This document shows, in pieces, positions 1 through 5,692 of a DNA stretch of 7,285 nt. The stretch spans positions 1 to 7,285 of the forward strand of contig CANKYC010000058.1 of the NCBI GenBank assembly GCA_947487845.1, written 5' to 3'. The stretch is from Rickettsiales bacterium. Its GTDB lineage: Bacteria; Pseudomonadota; Alphaproteobacteria; Rickettsiales; UBA1997. Positions within the stretch are counted from its first letter, which is position 1. Every line of letters starts with the position of its first letter. The notes under the pieces are model-generated. The model was not told where the DNA came from. It was given only the letters and a program-made list of their open reading frames with translations, and searched no databases. Both the position numbers and the translations under genes were made by a program.

Positions 1-1
1 T

Positions 2-106
2 CACTTCAGAGATGAGTTAACCAAATATCTTTTTTACTACAATCAAATGCGACCACACCAATCTTTAAAAGGATTAACCCCAGAACAATTTTTAAAAAAT
101 TGTTAG
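2..106 (+). CDS. IS481-type transposase, C-terminal fragment (cut by window edge)
   Basis: The frame starting at base 2 is open for 34 codons to a TAG at 104-106. It encodes the end of a DDE-type transposase with an rve integrase core. The visible segment contains YYNQMRPHQSLKGLTPEQF, the typical C-terminal signature (Y-N-x-x-R-P-H-x-S-L-x-G-L-T-P) of IS481 and related IS3-like transposases. The catalytic D, D and E residues lie outside the window, so integrity cannot be judged. The element extends leftwards, and its right end is marked by repeated terminal motifs just downstream. IS481 is preferred over IS3 because of those motifs and the absence of any visible second reading frame, but the family assignment rests on the short tail only. 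Confidence 0.82.
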   Translation, partial: HFRDELTKYLFYYNQMRPHQSLKGLTPEQFLKNC

Positions 107-138
107 TTAATCTGTCAGCGAATTAGGTAACCTTTACA

Positions 139-169
139 AGGGTGACATCTCAAACTCAGGGTGACATCT
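139..169 (+). repeat. 12-bp direct repeat in IS terminus
   Basis: AGGGTGACATCT occurs at 139-150 and again, identically, at 158-169, so the copies are offset by 19 bases. Both lie between the transposase stop and the presumed end of the insertion sequence. Tandem subterminal copies are likely transposase-binding sites, with the outer one forming the terminal inverted repeat; this role is inferred. Confidence 0.6.
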
Positions 170-237
170 ATTTTGTCTTAAGGGATAATCACCAAACTTT
201 AGGGAAAAAGAAATTCACTGATAATTTAAAAGCGTCT

Positions 238-266
238 TTTATAGATCGGTAGAAATTTGATATAAA
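238..266 (+). promoter_or_regulatory. possible relic promoter of the methyltransferase pseudogene
   Basis: TTTATA at 238-243 is separated by 17 bases from TATAAA at 261-266. The latter is preceded by TGA, giving an extended -10 (TGnTATAAA). It lies about 58 bases before the presumed original ATG at 325. The region is AT-rich, so a chance match is quite possible. Confidence 0.3.
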
Positions 267-324
267 TTTTCCGCAGCAAATTATTTGCCCTAATTCAAAT
301 TCACAAATAATACGAATCTAAATT

Positions 325-710
325 ATGAAAAAAGCACCAAAAAAAACCTGCACAAAGTCAAAGATTCAAAGAAAGACGAGTTTTACACCCAGCTTTGCGA
401 CATTGAACTAGAACTCAAAAATTACAAAAATCATTTCTAAGACAAAGTTGTTTATTGCAATTGCGACGACCCGCGAGTTAGCAATTTTTTTCATTATTTT
501 TCGCACAATTTTGAGAAATTGAAATTGAAAAAATTAATCGCCACTTGTTACAAAAACCAAGATATTGATTTGTTTAGTAAAAACGACAGCGAGCGTGCGA
601 TTTATTTGGAATATGAAGGTGATAAAAACGGCAATAATTTGCCCGATAAAAATGAAATTGGCGTTAAGTCTTTAAAAGGCGATGGCGATTTTAGAAGCGC
701 TGAATGTTAA
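325..710 (+). pseudogene. decayed EcoRI-type adenine-specific DNA methyltransferase, N-terminal part
   Basis: The translation matches the N-terminus of the EcoRI_methylase family as I recall it: KKDEFYTQL, then DKVVYCNCDDPRVSNFFHYF, then ATCYKNQD, YLEYEGDKNGN and LKGDGDFRSAEC. Three lesions are visible. The ATG at 325 is out of frame with the rest; one extra A in the run at 328-333 or at 339-346 would restore the frame. A TAA at 438-440 interrupts the frame after NHF, probably from a lysine codon. The frame ends at 708-710 straight after DFRSAEC, where intact members run on to the catalytic NPPF motif. About 128 codons remain of an enzyme usually over 300 residues long. No downstream part and no restriction gene are visible. 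An ATG at 519 opens the last 63 codons, but I consider a functional peptide unlikely. The gene sits between an IS end and the iron-uptake cluster, and it converges with the dioxygenase gene, leaving 16 bases between the stops. Confidence 0.85.
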
Positions 711-726
711 GCAAAAATATGTGGTT

Positions 727-1407
727 CTAAGAATCAGCCCAGCGGCGCAGCAAATTGTGGTAGATTCCAGTTAGATGAATTGAAGATTCGTGATTTGGTA
801 AATCGCGAAGAACGGCTCGGATTGAATTATCTAAATCAAAAAGCAAAGTTCTTTGCGCGTCATCGCGCACCATGCTTTGTATCCAAAAAAATGATGCAAC
901 GCGCGCGCCTTTTGTAACTGGCGCTACATAATGCAAACTGCTTGCTGGATATAAAATCATATGTCCCGCGGGTAATTTTATTTTATGTAAACCATAGGTG
1001 TCTTCTACAACCAAATCTCCGCCTTCATATTCCAAAGGATCGGAAAGAAACAAAGTGGCGGAAAGATCGGTGCGAATTCTAAAAGGAGTTCCCGTAACTT
1101 GGCGAATGGCGTTGTCAATGTGCGTGCCAAAATTTTGCCCGTCAGAATAACTGTTAAAAAGTGGCGGATAAACTTTTAAGGGAAGGGCAGCGGAAATGAA
1201 GGTGGAATTGCCTTCTAATGCTATTAAAATTTTCTCACCCAGCTTTTTTGATTCGGCAGAATTTTCTGGAAGTTGGGAATTATTTTTAACCAAACTAGAT
1301 TGATGACCAGTTGTGAACTTGCCATCAATCCAATTTGCTTTGTTCAAAATTTCGCGAAATTCTTTTACTTGTTCTGGAGTTAAAATGTCGGGAATTTGAA
1401 GCAACAT
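727..1407 (-). CDS. piuC: Fe(II)/2-oxoglutarate-dependent dioxygenase, PKHD-type (PiuC/YbiX family)
   Basis: This 226-residue protein is close in length and in motif order to E. coli YbiX (about 225). The jelly-roll iron site is intact: H96-x-D98 in FGTHIDNAIR, distal H159 in SSLHYVAPV and R169 for the 2-oxoglutarate carboxylate. Other family blocks are KNNSQ (41-45), RTDLSATLFLSDP (112-124), RVASFFWIQSMVRDD (169-183) and the C-terminal IYHNLLRRW (215-223). Members are predicted hydroxylases of unknown substrate, usually encoded next to catecholate siderophore receptors (fiu-ybiX, piuA-piuC), as here. The start is set by its position: the receptor's TAA is followed by one T and then this ATG (TAATATG), so translation is probably coupled. 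No strong Shine-Dalgarno sequence or own promoter is apparent. The reaction itself is not established by sequence. Confidence 0.93.
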   Translation of the reverse strand: MLLQIPDILTPEQVKEFREILNKANWIDGKFTTGHQSSLVKNNSQLPENSAESKKLGEKILIALEGNSTFISAALPLKVYPPLFNSYSDGQNFGTHIDNAIRQVTGTPFRIRTDLSATLFLSDPLEYEGGDLVVEDTYGLHKIKLPAGHMILYPASSLHYVAPVTKGARVASFFWIQSMVRDDAQRTLLFDLDNSIRAVLRDLPNHESSIHLTGIYHNLLRRWADS

Positions 1408-1408
1408 A

Positions 1409-3571
1409 TTAGAATTTTACTTTGGTTGAAAGAAGAGCCACGCGCCCTTCGCCAATTAGAGCGGCGTTATTGCCGCGAATAGAATCGAAATAATAAGTGT
1501 TGAAAATGTTGTTCACGTTTAATTGCAGATCGATGTTTTTGTTAAGCGGATATTTTGCCATGACGTTGTAAATCAAATAACTAGGCGCGCTTCTAAGATT
1601 TTTGCTGACTTCATCTCCCGCGTAAGTTGGATTAACAAAACGTTCGGAAACAAAATTTGCGCCGCCGCCAACTTCAAGTTTGGGAGCAACTTTGTAAGTT
1701 GTAAATAAAGTAAAACTATGTTCTGGCGTATAGGCTAAAGGACGATTTACGTAGGCAGGATTAACAATAGAACTTGTAACTTTGCCGTCTAAATAAGAAT
1801 AGCCAGCAGAAATTTTCCATGCTTCGGTAATGTTTCCAGTAATTTGCGTCGTTAAACCATAAACGCGTTGGCTACCTGACAAAGCGTTGGTGCCGTTGGC
1901 GTCAATTGTTTCACGAGCATTATCTTTATCAGCTCGAAAAATTGCTAAAGTTGTAGAAAGGCGTTTTTTTAACAAATCCCATTTAGTGCCGATTTCGTAA
2001 ATTCTATTTTGTTCTGGTTCAATATTGGCATTTCCAGTTGAAAGCGAAAGTGTTTCGGCTGAAGGATTAAACGAAGTTCCATAATTAAAATAAATACTGC
2101 CATTTTTAGTTGGTTTATAAACCAAGCCAGCGCTGTAACTAAACAAATTATCGGTGCGCGATAGGTTGGTTTGAACGCCAGTTGCAATGTTGTGATAATT
2201 GCTTTTTAGATTATCAAAACGCGCGCCCAAAGCCAATTCCCATGATTTATTAAATTTGATATTGTCGGTTGCGTAAACCGCAATTGTATCAAGTTTTGCC
2301 TTTGTATAAGAAGGAGTTACGCCGCTATAACTAAATTCGGTTGAAGTATCGGGATTATATAAATTAATCGAAGGAACGCCGCTATAAGTTAAAATGGTTG
2401 GAGTTGAAGTTTCGCTTTCAAGCGCAAGGCCAAAAATTGCAGCATGTTCAATTCCGTAAGTTGAAAATTTGTTGGAAATATCAGTTTGATTTCCCAAGTA
2501 AGATTCAACCGAAGTTCTGGCTCTAATTATTCTGTCAACACTATTGGCGCTGGTTTTCATTTGTGGTTCGGTAACTTGACCATCGCGAAAATAACGCGCA
2601 TATCTGGTTTGGTTACGGAAGGTTGAATCTTTGGAAATATCATGTTCAAGCTTTACGGTAGAAATATTTACATCAGTTTTTAAGTGATCGGAATTTTTGA
2701 AACCGTAAAAATTATTGCGATTGGCATTGGCGGGTTTGCCAGCAAAAAAGGGCGCGCCGTAATCGGGAATATTATCTTCAGCTTGATAAAGATGAGAAAT
2801 GTTCAAGCGCGTGTCAGTTCCAAGTCCGAATACTAAAGATGGAGCAAATCCAGCGCGACGATATAAAGTTTCATCACGCTTCGCCACTTTATTTCTGTGA
2901 CCCATGGCGTTTAAACGAAATGCTGAATTATCACTAATTTTGGTGTTTACGTCAACGGCGGCGCGAGTTGTTTCGTTAGTTCCAAGCATAAAATCACCTT
3001 CTTTTTTTGTTCCTAAAAATGCTTGTTTAGAATTTTGTTGAATTGCGCCGCCGGTGGTTCCGCGACCAAATAAAATTGAAGAAGGGCCTTGAACAACTTC
3101 GATAGTTTCTAAATTAAAAGAATCGCGGAAGTAACTTCCGAAGTCGCGCATTCCATCAATGAAGAAATCATTGCGAGCAGAAAAGCCGCGAATTGTAAGG
3201 TTATCGCCTTGATTTCCACCTTCACCAGCAACAAGAGAAACGCCCGGTACGTTGCGAAGCGCATCAGAAACTTTAGTTAAACCTTGATCATCCATTAATT
3301 GGCGGCTAACGGTCGAAACTGTTTTGGGCTGATCAAGCAAAGGCCCGTTTAATTTATAAAAAGAAGATTCAGTTGAATTGTAACTCTCATTTTCGCGGCT
3401 ATCAATTACTGTGACCGTTGGAAGTGTTTTTGTTTCGCTTTCTTTTGCAACGGCAATACAAGGAGCTAAAGCAACGCCAACAATTACTGTGCTGTTTAAC
3501 AAGTTAGCAAAGCGATTATTTTTTGCTTTTGTAGCCAATGGAATAAAGGCTGTTTTAGAGATTTCTGACAT
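1409..3571 (-). CDS. fiu: TonB-dependent siderophore receptor, Fiu-like (catecholate type)
   Basis: This 720-residue outer-membrane receptor has a signal peptide at about 1-42 (basic n-region, hydrophobic core from about 24, probable cut after AVA at 40-42). A TonB box LPTVTVID follows at 50-57. The plug domain spans about 78-185, with IRGFSARNDFFIDGMRD (127-143) and VVQGPSSILFGRGTTGG (159-175). The rest is a 22-strand barrel with EIGTKWDLLKKRL and, near the end, LNVNNIFNTYY. The last residue is F, as expected for Bam-mediated insertion. Motif order and the following dioxygenase gene point to the Fiu/PiuA group, so ferric catecholates are the likely ligands; the ligand is inferred. The plug ends AIQQNSK where relatives usually have an N two residues earlier. 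No clear Shine-Dalgarno sequence or Fur site was found just upstream. The gene starts 134 bases after exbD and could be in its operon or separately transcribed. Confidence 0.93.
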   Translation of the reverse strand: MSEISKTAFIPLATKAKNNRFANLLNSTVIVGVALAPCIAVAKESETKTLPTVTVIDSRENESYNSTESSFYKLNGPLLDQPKTVSTVSRQLMDDQGLTKVSDALRNVPGVSLVAGEGGNQGDNLTIRGFSARNDFFIDGMRDFGSYFRDSFNLETIEVVQGPSSILFGRGTTGGAIQQNSKQAFLGTKKEGDFMLGTNETTRAAVDVNTKISDNSAFRLNAMGHRNKVAKRDETLYRRAGFAPSLVFGLGTDTRLNISHLYQAEDNIPDYGAPFFAGKPANANRNNFYGFKNSDHLKTDVNISTVKLEHDISKDSTFRNQTRYARYFRDGQVTEPQMKTSANSVDRIIRARTSVESYLGNQTDISNKFSTYGIEHAAIFGLALESETSTPTILTYSGVPSINLYNPDTSTEFSYSGVTPSYTKAKLDTIAVYATDNIKFNKSWELALGARFDNLKSNYHNIATGVQTNLSRTDNLFSYSAGLVYKPTKNGSIYFNYGTSFNPSAETLSLSTGNANIEPEQNRIYEIGTKWDLLKKRLSTTLAIFRADKDNARETIDANGTNALSGSQRVYGLTTQITGNITEAWKISAGYSYLDGKVTSSIVNPAYVNRPLAYTPEHSFTLFTTYKVAPKLEVGGGANFVSERFVNPTYAGDEVSKNLRSAPSYLIYNVMAKYPLNKNIDLQLNVNNIFNTYYFDSIRGNNAALIGEGRVALLSTKVKF

Positions 3572-3612
3572 TTCTTAAAAAATTAAAATTGCGATCCTTC
3601 TGTAATAATTTC

Positions 3613-3665
3613 CTTAGAGCCTGTCCTAAGTCTTTTTTAACTTCAGATTTTGAACAGGTTCTTAG
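3613..3665. repeat. 53-bp imperfect inverted repeat (MITE-like) between exbD and the receptor gene
   Basis: The 21-base arms at 3613-3633 and 3645-3665 pair in inverted orientation at 16 of 21 positions, with an 11-base spacer. Read inwards, the arms carry GAGCCTGTCCTAAGTCT and GAACCTGTTCAAAATCT, which resemble terminal inverted repeats of IS5-type elements. There is no coding content. It could be a miniature element, the fused ends of a deleted insertion sequence, or a functional RNA hairpin. The minus strand has no T-run after it, so it does not look like a simple terminator. A 9-base piece of the same motif recurs at 5577-5585. Confidence 0.6.
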
Positions 3666-3679
3666 ATTGTGTTAGCGCC

Positions 3680-3704
3680 GAAAACAGCCATTTAGGCTAT
3701 TTTC
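3680..3704 (-). terminator. hairpin immediately after exbD, possible weak terminator
   Basis: A 10-bp stem (3680-3689 with 3695-3704, one G-U pair in the minus-strand RNA) closes a 5-base loop directly after the exbD stop at 3706-3708. On the minus strand it reads GAAAATAGCC, loop TAAAT, then GGCTGTTTTC. The U-rich part lies inside the stem and no U-tract follows, so it is more likely a partial terminator or an RNA 3'-end stabiliser than a full stop. It may lower receptor expression relative to the TonB system. Confidence 0.45.
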
Positions 3705-3705
3705 T

Positions 3706-4113
3706 CTACTTTGGCTCGGTTACAAAACCGACATTGGTCAATCCAAACCTTTGCGCCACTGCCAAAACGTGACTTACTTTACCGTAAGAAACATCAACAT
3801 CGGCGCGGATGTGAATTGGTTGTTTCGGATTATCTTTAGCGGCGAGTTCTAGCTTTTTTCCCAACTCATCAATCGAAACTGGCGCATCATCTAAAAAATA
3901 TTGGCCTGATTTATTTACAGAAATTGTGAGAGTTTTTTGTTCGCTAATTTGAGCCGCAGTTTCTGACGGCAAATTAAGTTTAATGGCGCTGTTTAACATT
4001 GGCGCCGTAACCAAGAAAATCACCAGCAGAACCAACATCACGTCAACAAGCGGCGTGGTATTTATTTCAGCAAGTGGCGCTTGTAAATCTTCGCGATCAA
4101 AAGGACTTTGCAT
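3706..4113 (-). CDS. exbD: biopolymer transport protein ExbD
   Basis: This 135-residue inner-membrane protein has the ExbD/TolR layout: a short cytoplasmic N-terminus, one membrane helix at about 22-40 (LVDVMLVLLVIFLVTAPML) and a periplasmic domain to the end. The helix carries D24, the proton-path aspartate equivalent to E. coli ExbD D25. The preceding INTTPLVD is the family signature. With ExbB it forms the proton-driven motor that energises TonB. The start lies 3 bases after the exbB stop (TAATTCATG), so translational coupling is likely; no separate Shine-Dalgarno sequence is seen. TolR is the alternative, but the adjoining tonB and siderophore receptor genes favour ExbD. Length is normal. 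Confidence 0.93.
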   Translation of the reverse strand: MQSPFDREDLQAPLAEINTTPLVDVMLVLLVIFLVTAPMLNSAIKLNLPSETAAQISEQKTLTISVNKSGQYFLDDAPVSIDELGKKLELAAKDNPKQPIHIRADVDVSYGKVSHVLAVAQRFGLTNVGFVTEPK

Positions 4114-4116
4114 GAA

Positions 4117-4764
4117 TTAGTGTTTTTGAGTTTCGTTAGATAAATAAACCGTCATTTGTTCCGCAATATGGCGCAGGTTTTGTACTAAAAGGCGATTTAG
4201 ACGAACAAAACTATTGTAAGCTAAAACTGCCGGAATTGCGGCAAAAAGACCAATCGCCGTTGCAACTAAAGCTTCACCCATTGGGCCGGCAACAACTGAA
4301 AGTCCAGCATTTCCTTGTGCGGCAATGCTTTGAAGCGCGTTGTAAATTCCCCAAACTGTTCCGAATAATCCGATGAATGGTGATGAGCTGCCGATTGATG
4401 CCAGAACGGTTAAGCCTTTATCGAGATTAACTCTGGTTTCATCTAAAACTTGCAATAAATGCATGGTCAAAATTTCTTTTTTAGCTTCGTGAGTGTTATA
4501 TTGCGGCAGGATTGGCTCGAGTTTTTTTACTTCAATCAACAAATCATTAACGCCGCCTTCAACATTTTGAAAATTTTTGCGCGCCGGCCAATCTTTGATA
4601 TTTAAGTAATTATCGTGAAATTTTTTGAAGGCTTTATATTCCTGACGCAGCTTTAAACCTTTCCAGAAAATTAAATACCAGCTGGCGAAAGACATTGCTA
4701 AAAGTAGTAAAAAAACCGCAATTAAAACTGAGTTTCCTTGAGCAAAAACGTGAGCGAAATTCAT
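4117..4764 (-). CDS. exbB: biopolymer transport protein ExbB (MotA/TolQ/ExbB proton channel)
   Basis: This 215-residue inner-membrane protein has three predicted helices: about 12-34, 117-146 and 163-184. The second carries GLFGTVWGI (132-140) and the third GEALVATAIGLFAAIPAVLAYN (163-184), both hallmark blocks of the family. E164 corresponds by motif to the functionally important glutamate of helix 3 (E. coli ExbB E176). A cytoplasmic region of about 80 residues separates helices 1 and 2, as expected. It forms the pentameric stator-like channel around ExbD and drives TonB. The gene starts 12 bases after the tonB stop; AAGG beginning at the stop codon lies about 9-10 bases before the ATG and could serve as ribosome-binding site. 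TolQ is the alternative, but tonB next to it and the absence of tolA, tolB or pal argue for ExbB. Confidence 0.94.
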   Translation of the reverse strand: MNFAHVFAQGNSVLIAVFLLLLAMSFASWYLIFWKGLKLRQEYKAFKKFHDNYLNIKDWPARKNFQNVEGGVNDLLIEVKKLEPILPQYNTHEAKKEILTMHLLQVLDETRVNLDKGLTVLASIGSSSPFIGLFGTVWGIYNALQSIAAQGNAGLSVVAGPMGEALVATAIGLFAAIPAVLAYNSFVRLNRLLVQNLRHIAEQMTVYLSNETQKH

Positions 4765-4776
4765 TTTTTAAAAACC

Positions 4777-5403
4777 TTAAATCATTTTGAAATCAACAGG
4801 AACAACCACGTTGGCCTGAACAAATTCTCCACCGCGACGCGCCGGAACAAATTTCCATTGTCTAACCGCTTCAAGAGCTGCGTCATCCAAAACGCTGAAA
4901 CCACTCGAATGATAAACTTGCACTGTAGCTGGCGTGCCATCTGTTTTTACAATAACATTAAGCATAACTTTGCCTTGAATGCCTTTGCGTTTTGCGGCTT
5001 GTGGATAATACGGGGCAGGGTTGTTTAAATAAGCAGCGTCAAAAACCGGATCAGTTTCGGCAGATTTTGTTGCAGTTGCATTTGGATCAACGCGACCGGA
5101 AGTTTCTTTTCCGGCTAATTTGTTTTTTTCGGCTTTGCTTTCGGATTTTTCAACTTTGTCATTTTTCTTTTGTTTCGGAGAATTTTCGCTTTCAACATTT
5201 AGCACAATTTTTTTATGAGAAGCGCTTTCATTTTTTTTCTCCGAAGCCGAAGGCGCTACAAAACTTACCTGAATTGCTTGTTGGTTAATAACGATCGGAT
5301 TCGATGGCATCATTGACCAAACCGCAATTGAACCATGTACAAAAGCGGCGGCAGTTAGCGCAATAAAATGTGAATGTTGCAAGTTTAAAAAACTGATTTT
5401 CAT
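4777..5403 (-). CDS. tonB: energy transducer TonB
   Basis: This 208-residue protein has the TonB layout. A single N-terminal membrane anchor spans about 13-31 and contains the conserved HG (H23, matching the helix histidine of E. coli TonB). A charged periplasmic linker follows at about 52-117, then the C-terminal TonB domain at about 122-206, with NPAPYYPQAAKRKGIQGKV (128-146) and LDDAALEAVRQWKFVPAR (172-189). It transmits ExbB/ExbD energy to the receptor's TonB box. The linker is unusual: rich in Lys, Glu and Ser with almost no proline, where the textbook TonB has Pro-Lys and Pro-Glu repeats. It is first in the minus-strand operon, behind a Fur-box-covered promoter. With the predicted transcription start near 5421, the 5' leader is only about 18 bases and lacks a Shine-Dalgarno sequence. 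Confidence 0.93.
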   Translation of the reverse strand: MKISFLNLQHSHFIALTAAAFVHGSIAVWSMMPSNPIVINQQAIQVSFVAPSASEKKNESASHKKIVLNVESENSPKQKKNDKVEKSESKAEKNKLAGKETSGRVDPNATATKSAETDPVFDAAYLNNPAPYYPQAAKRKGIQGKVMLNVIVKTDGTPATVQVYHSSGFSVLDDAALEAVRQWKFVPARRGGEFVQANVVVPVDFKMI

Positions 5404-5427
5404 AAATTTAAAATAAATTAGAGCGGC

Positions 5428-5456
5428 AAAATAGTTTTAACGAAAATGATAGTCAA
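5428..5456 (-). promoter_or_regulatory. tonB operon promoter
   Basis: On the minus strand, TTGACT (5456-5451) is followed after exactly 17 bases by TATTTT (5433-5428), about 25 bases before the tonB start codon. The -35 element lies wholly inside the Fur-like palindrome, so repressor binding would block RNA polymerase. This is a sequence match, not a mapped start. Confidence 0.65.
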
Positions 5457-5460
5457 TATC
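5442..5460. promoter_or_regulatory. Fur box (iron-responsive operator)
   Basis: GAAAATGATAGTCAATATC matches the classical 19-bp Fur box GATAATGATAATCATTATC at 16 of 19 positions. Its core ATGATA-GTCAA-TATCAT (5446-5462) is a perfect 6-bp palindrome with a 5-base spacer. The same bases also fit the RirA IRO-box form TGA-N9-TCA (5447-5461), so either alphaproteobacterial iron regulator could bind. Its overlap with the tonB -35 element and the iron-uptake genes downstream support a real operator. Confidence 0.72.
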
Positions 5461-5462
5461 AT

Positions 5463-5692
5463 AATTTAATAAAATTCATAAAGGGGCATTTTTTTTCTGT
5501 AATAAATGTGCAATAAAATTTGATGAGTTTGAAATTCTAAAAATAAAGATTGGTTTGGAGAATATTTAATATTTGCGACAGGCTCATAATCGAAAAGTGA
5601 TATTAAAAATGTTTTGTGTAATTTTTTTATACAAAGCAGATTATATTCTTCGCGCAAAACCGCGCCATTACAGAACTCTTACAATTTAACTA
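5463..5692. other. divergent intergenic region between tonB and holA
   Basis: Beyond the tonB promoter this AT-rich stretch shows no convincing gene. A 63-codon minus-strand frame (5466-5657) lacks any recognisable motif. A TATATT hexamer at 5642-5647, about 46 bases before the holA start codon, could be a holA -10 but has no good -35. The reverse strand of 5568-5585 carries GAGCCTGTCGCAAATATT, related to the arms of the 53-bp inverted repeat near 3640. Confidence 0.5.

Larger units (their letters stand above)
1..175 (+). mobile_element. right end of an IS481-family insertion sequence
   Basis: This is the transposase tail plus about 70 bases of non-coding terminus. The sequence after the stop holds two copies of AGGGTGACATCT (139-150 and 158-169). 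Read on the other strand, this is AGATGTCACCCT, which fits a TGTCACCC-type terminal repeat. The exact outer boundary is not defined because the left end and target duplication are outside the window; about 170-180 is an estimate. The nearest downstream sequence is a decayed methyltransferase gene. Confidence 0.65.

Noticed and set aside
328..346. Phase-variable A-run controlling the methyltransferase
   Set aside because: The A-runs (6 and 8 bases) could slip, but the separate nonsense codon and the missing catalytic half mean the gene could not be switched on.
519..710. Independent 63-residue protein
   Set aside because: Its sequence continues, in the same frame, methyltransferase homology that begins well upstream of the ATG, so it is part of the pseudogene.
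711..726. Terminator between the convergent methyltransferase relic and dioxygenase gene
   Set aside because: The gap is only 16 bases and has no hairpin or T-run on either strand.
1523..1708. 61-codon plus-strand frame
   Set aside because: It lies entirely opposite the siderophore receptor gene, has no recognisable motif, and is a by-product of that gene's codon use.
1969..2187. 72-codon minus-strand frame
   Set aside because: It overlaps the receptor gene on the same strand in another frame; the receptor frame has full family support.
4738..5288. Two plus-strand frames (4738-5028 and 4992-5288)
   Set aside because: They are antisense to tonB and the start of exbB, both secure genes, and their translations show no domain.
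5466..5657. 63-codon minus-strand frame upstream of tonB
   Set aside because: The composition is that of AT-rich spacer, with no motif, no Shine-Dalgarno sequence and no promoter; it also covers an IS-end-like motif.
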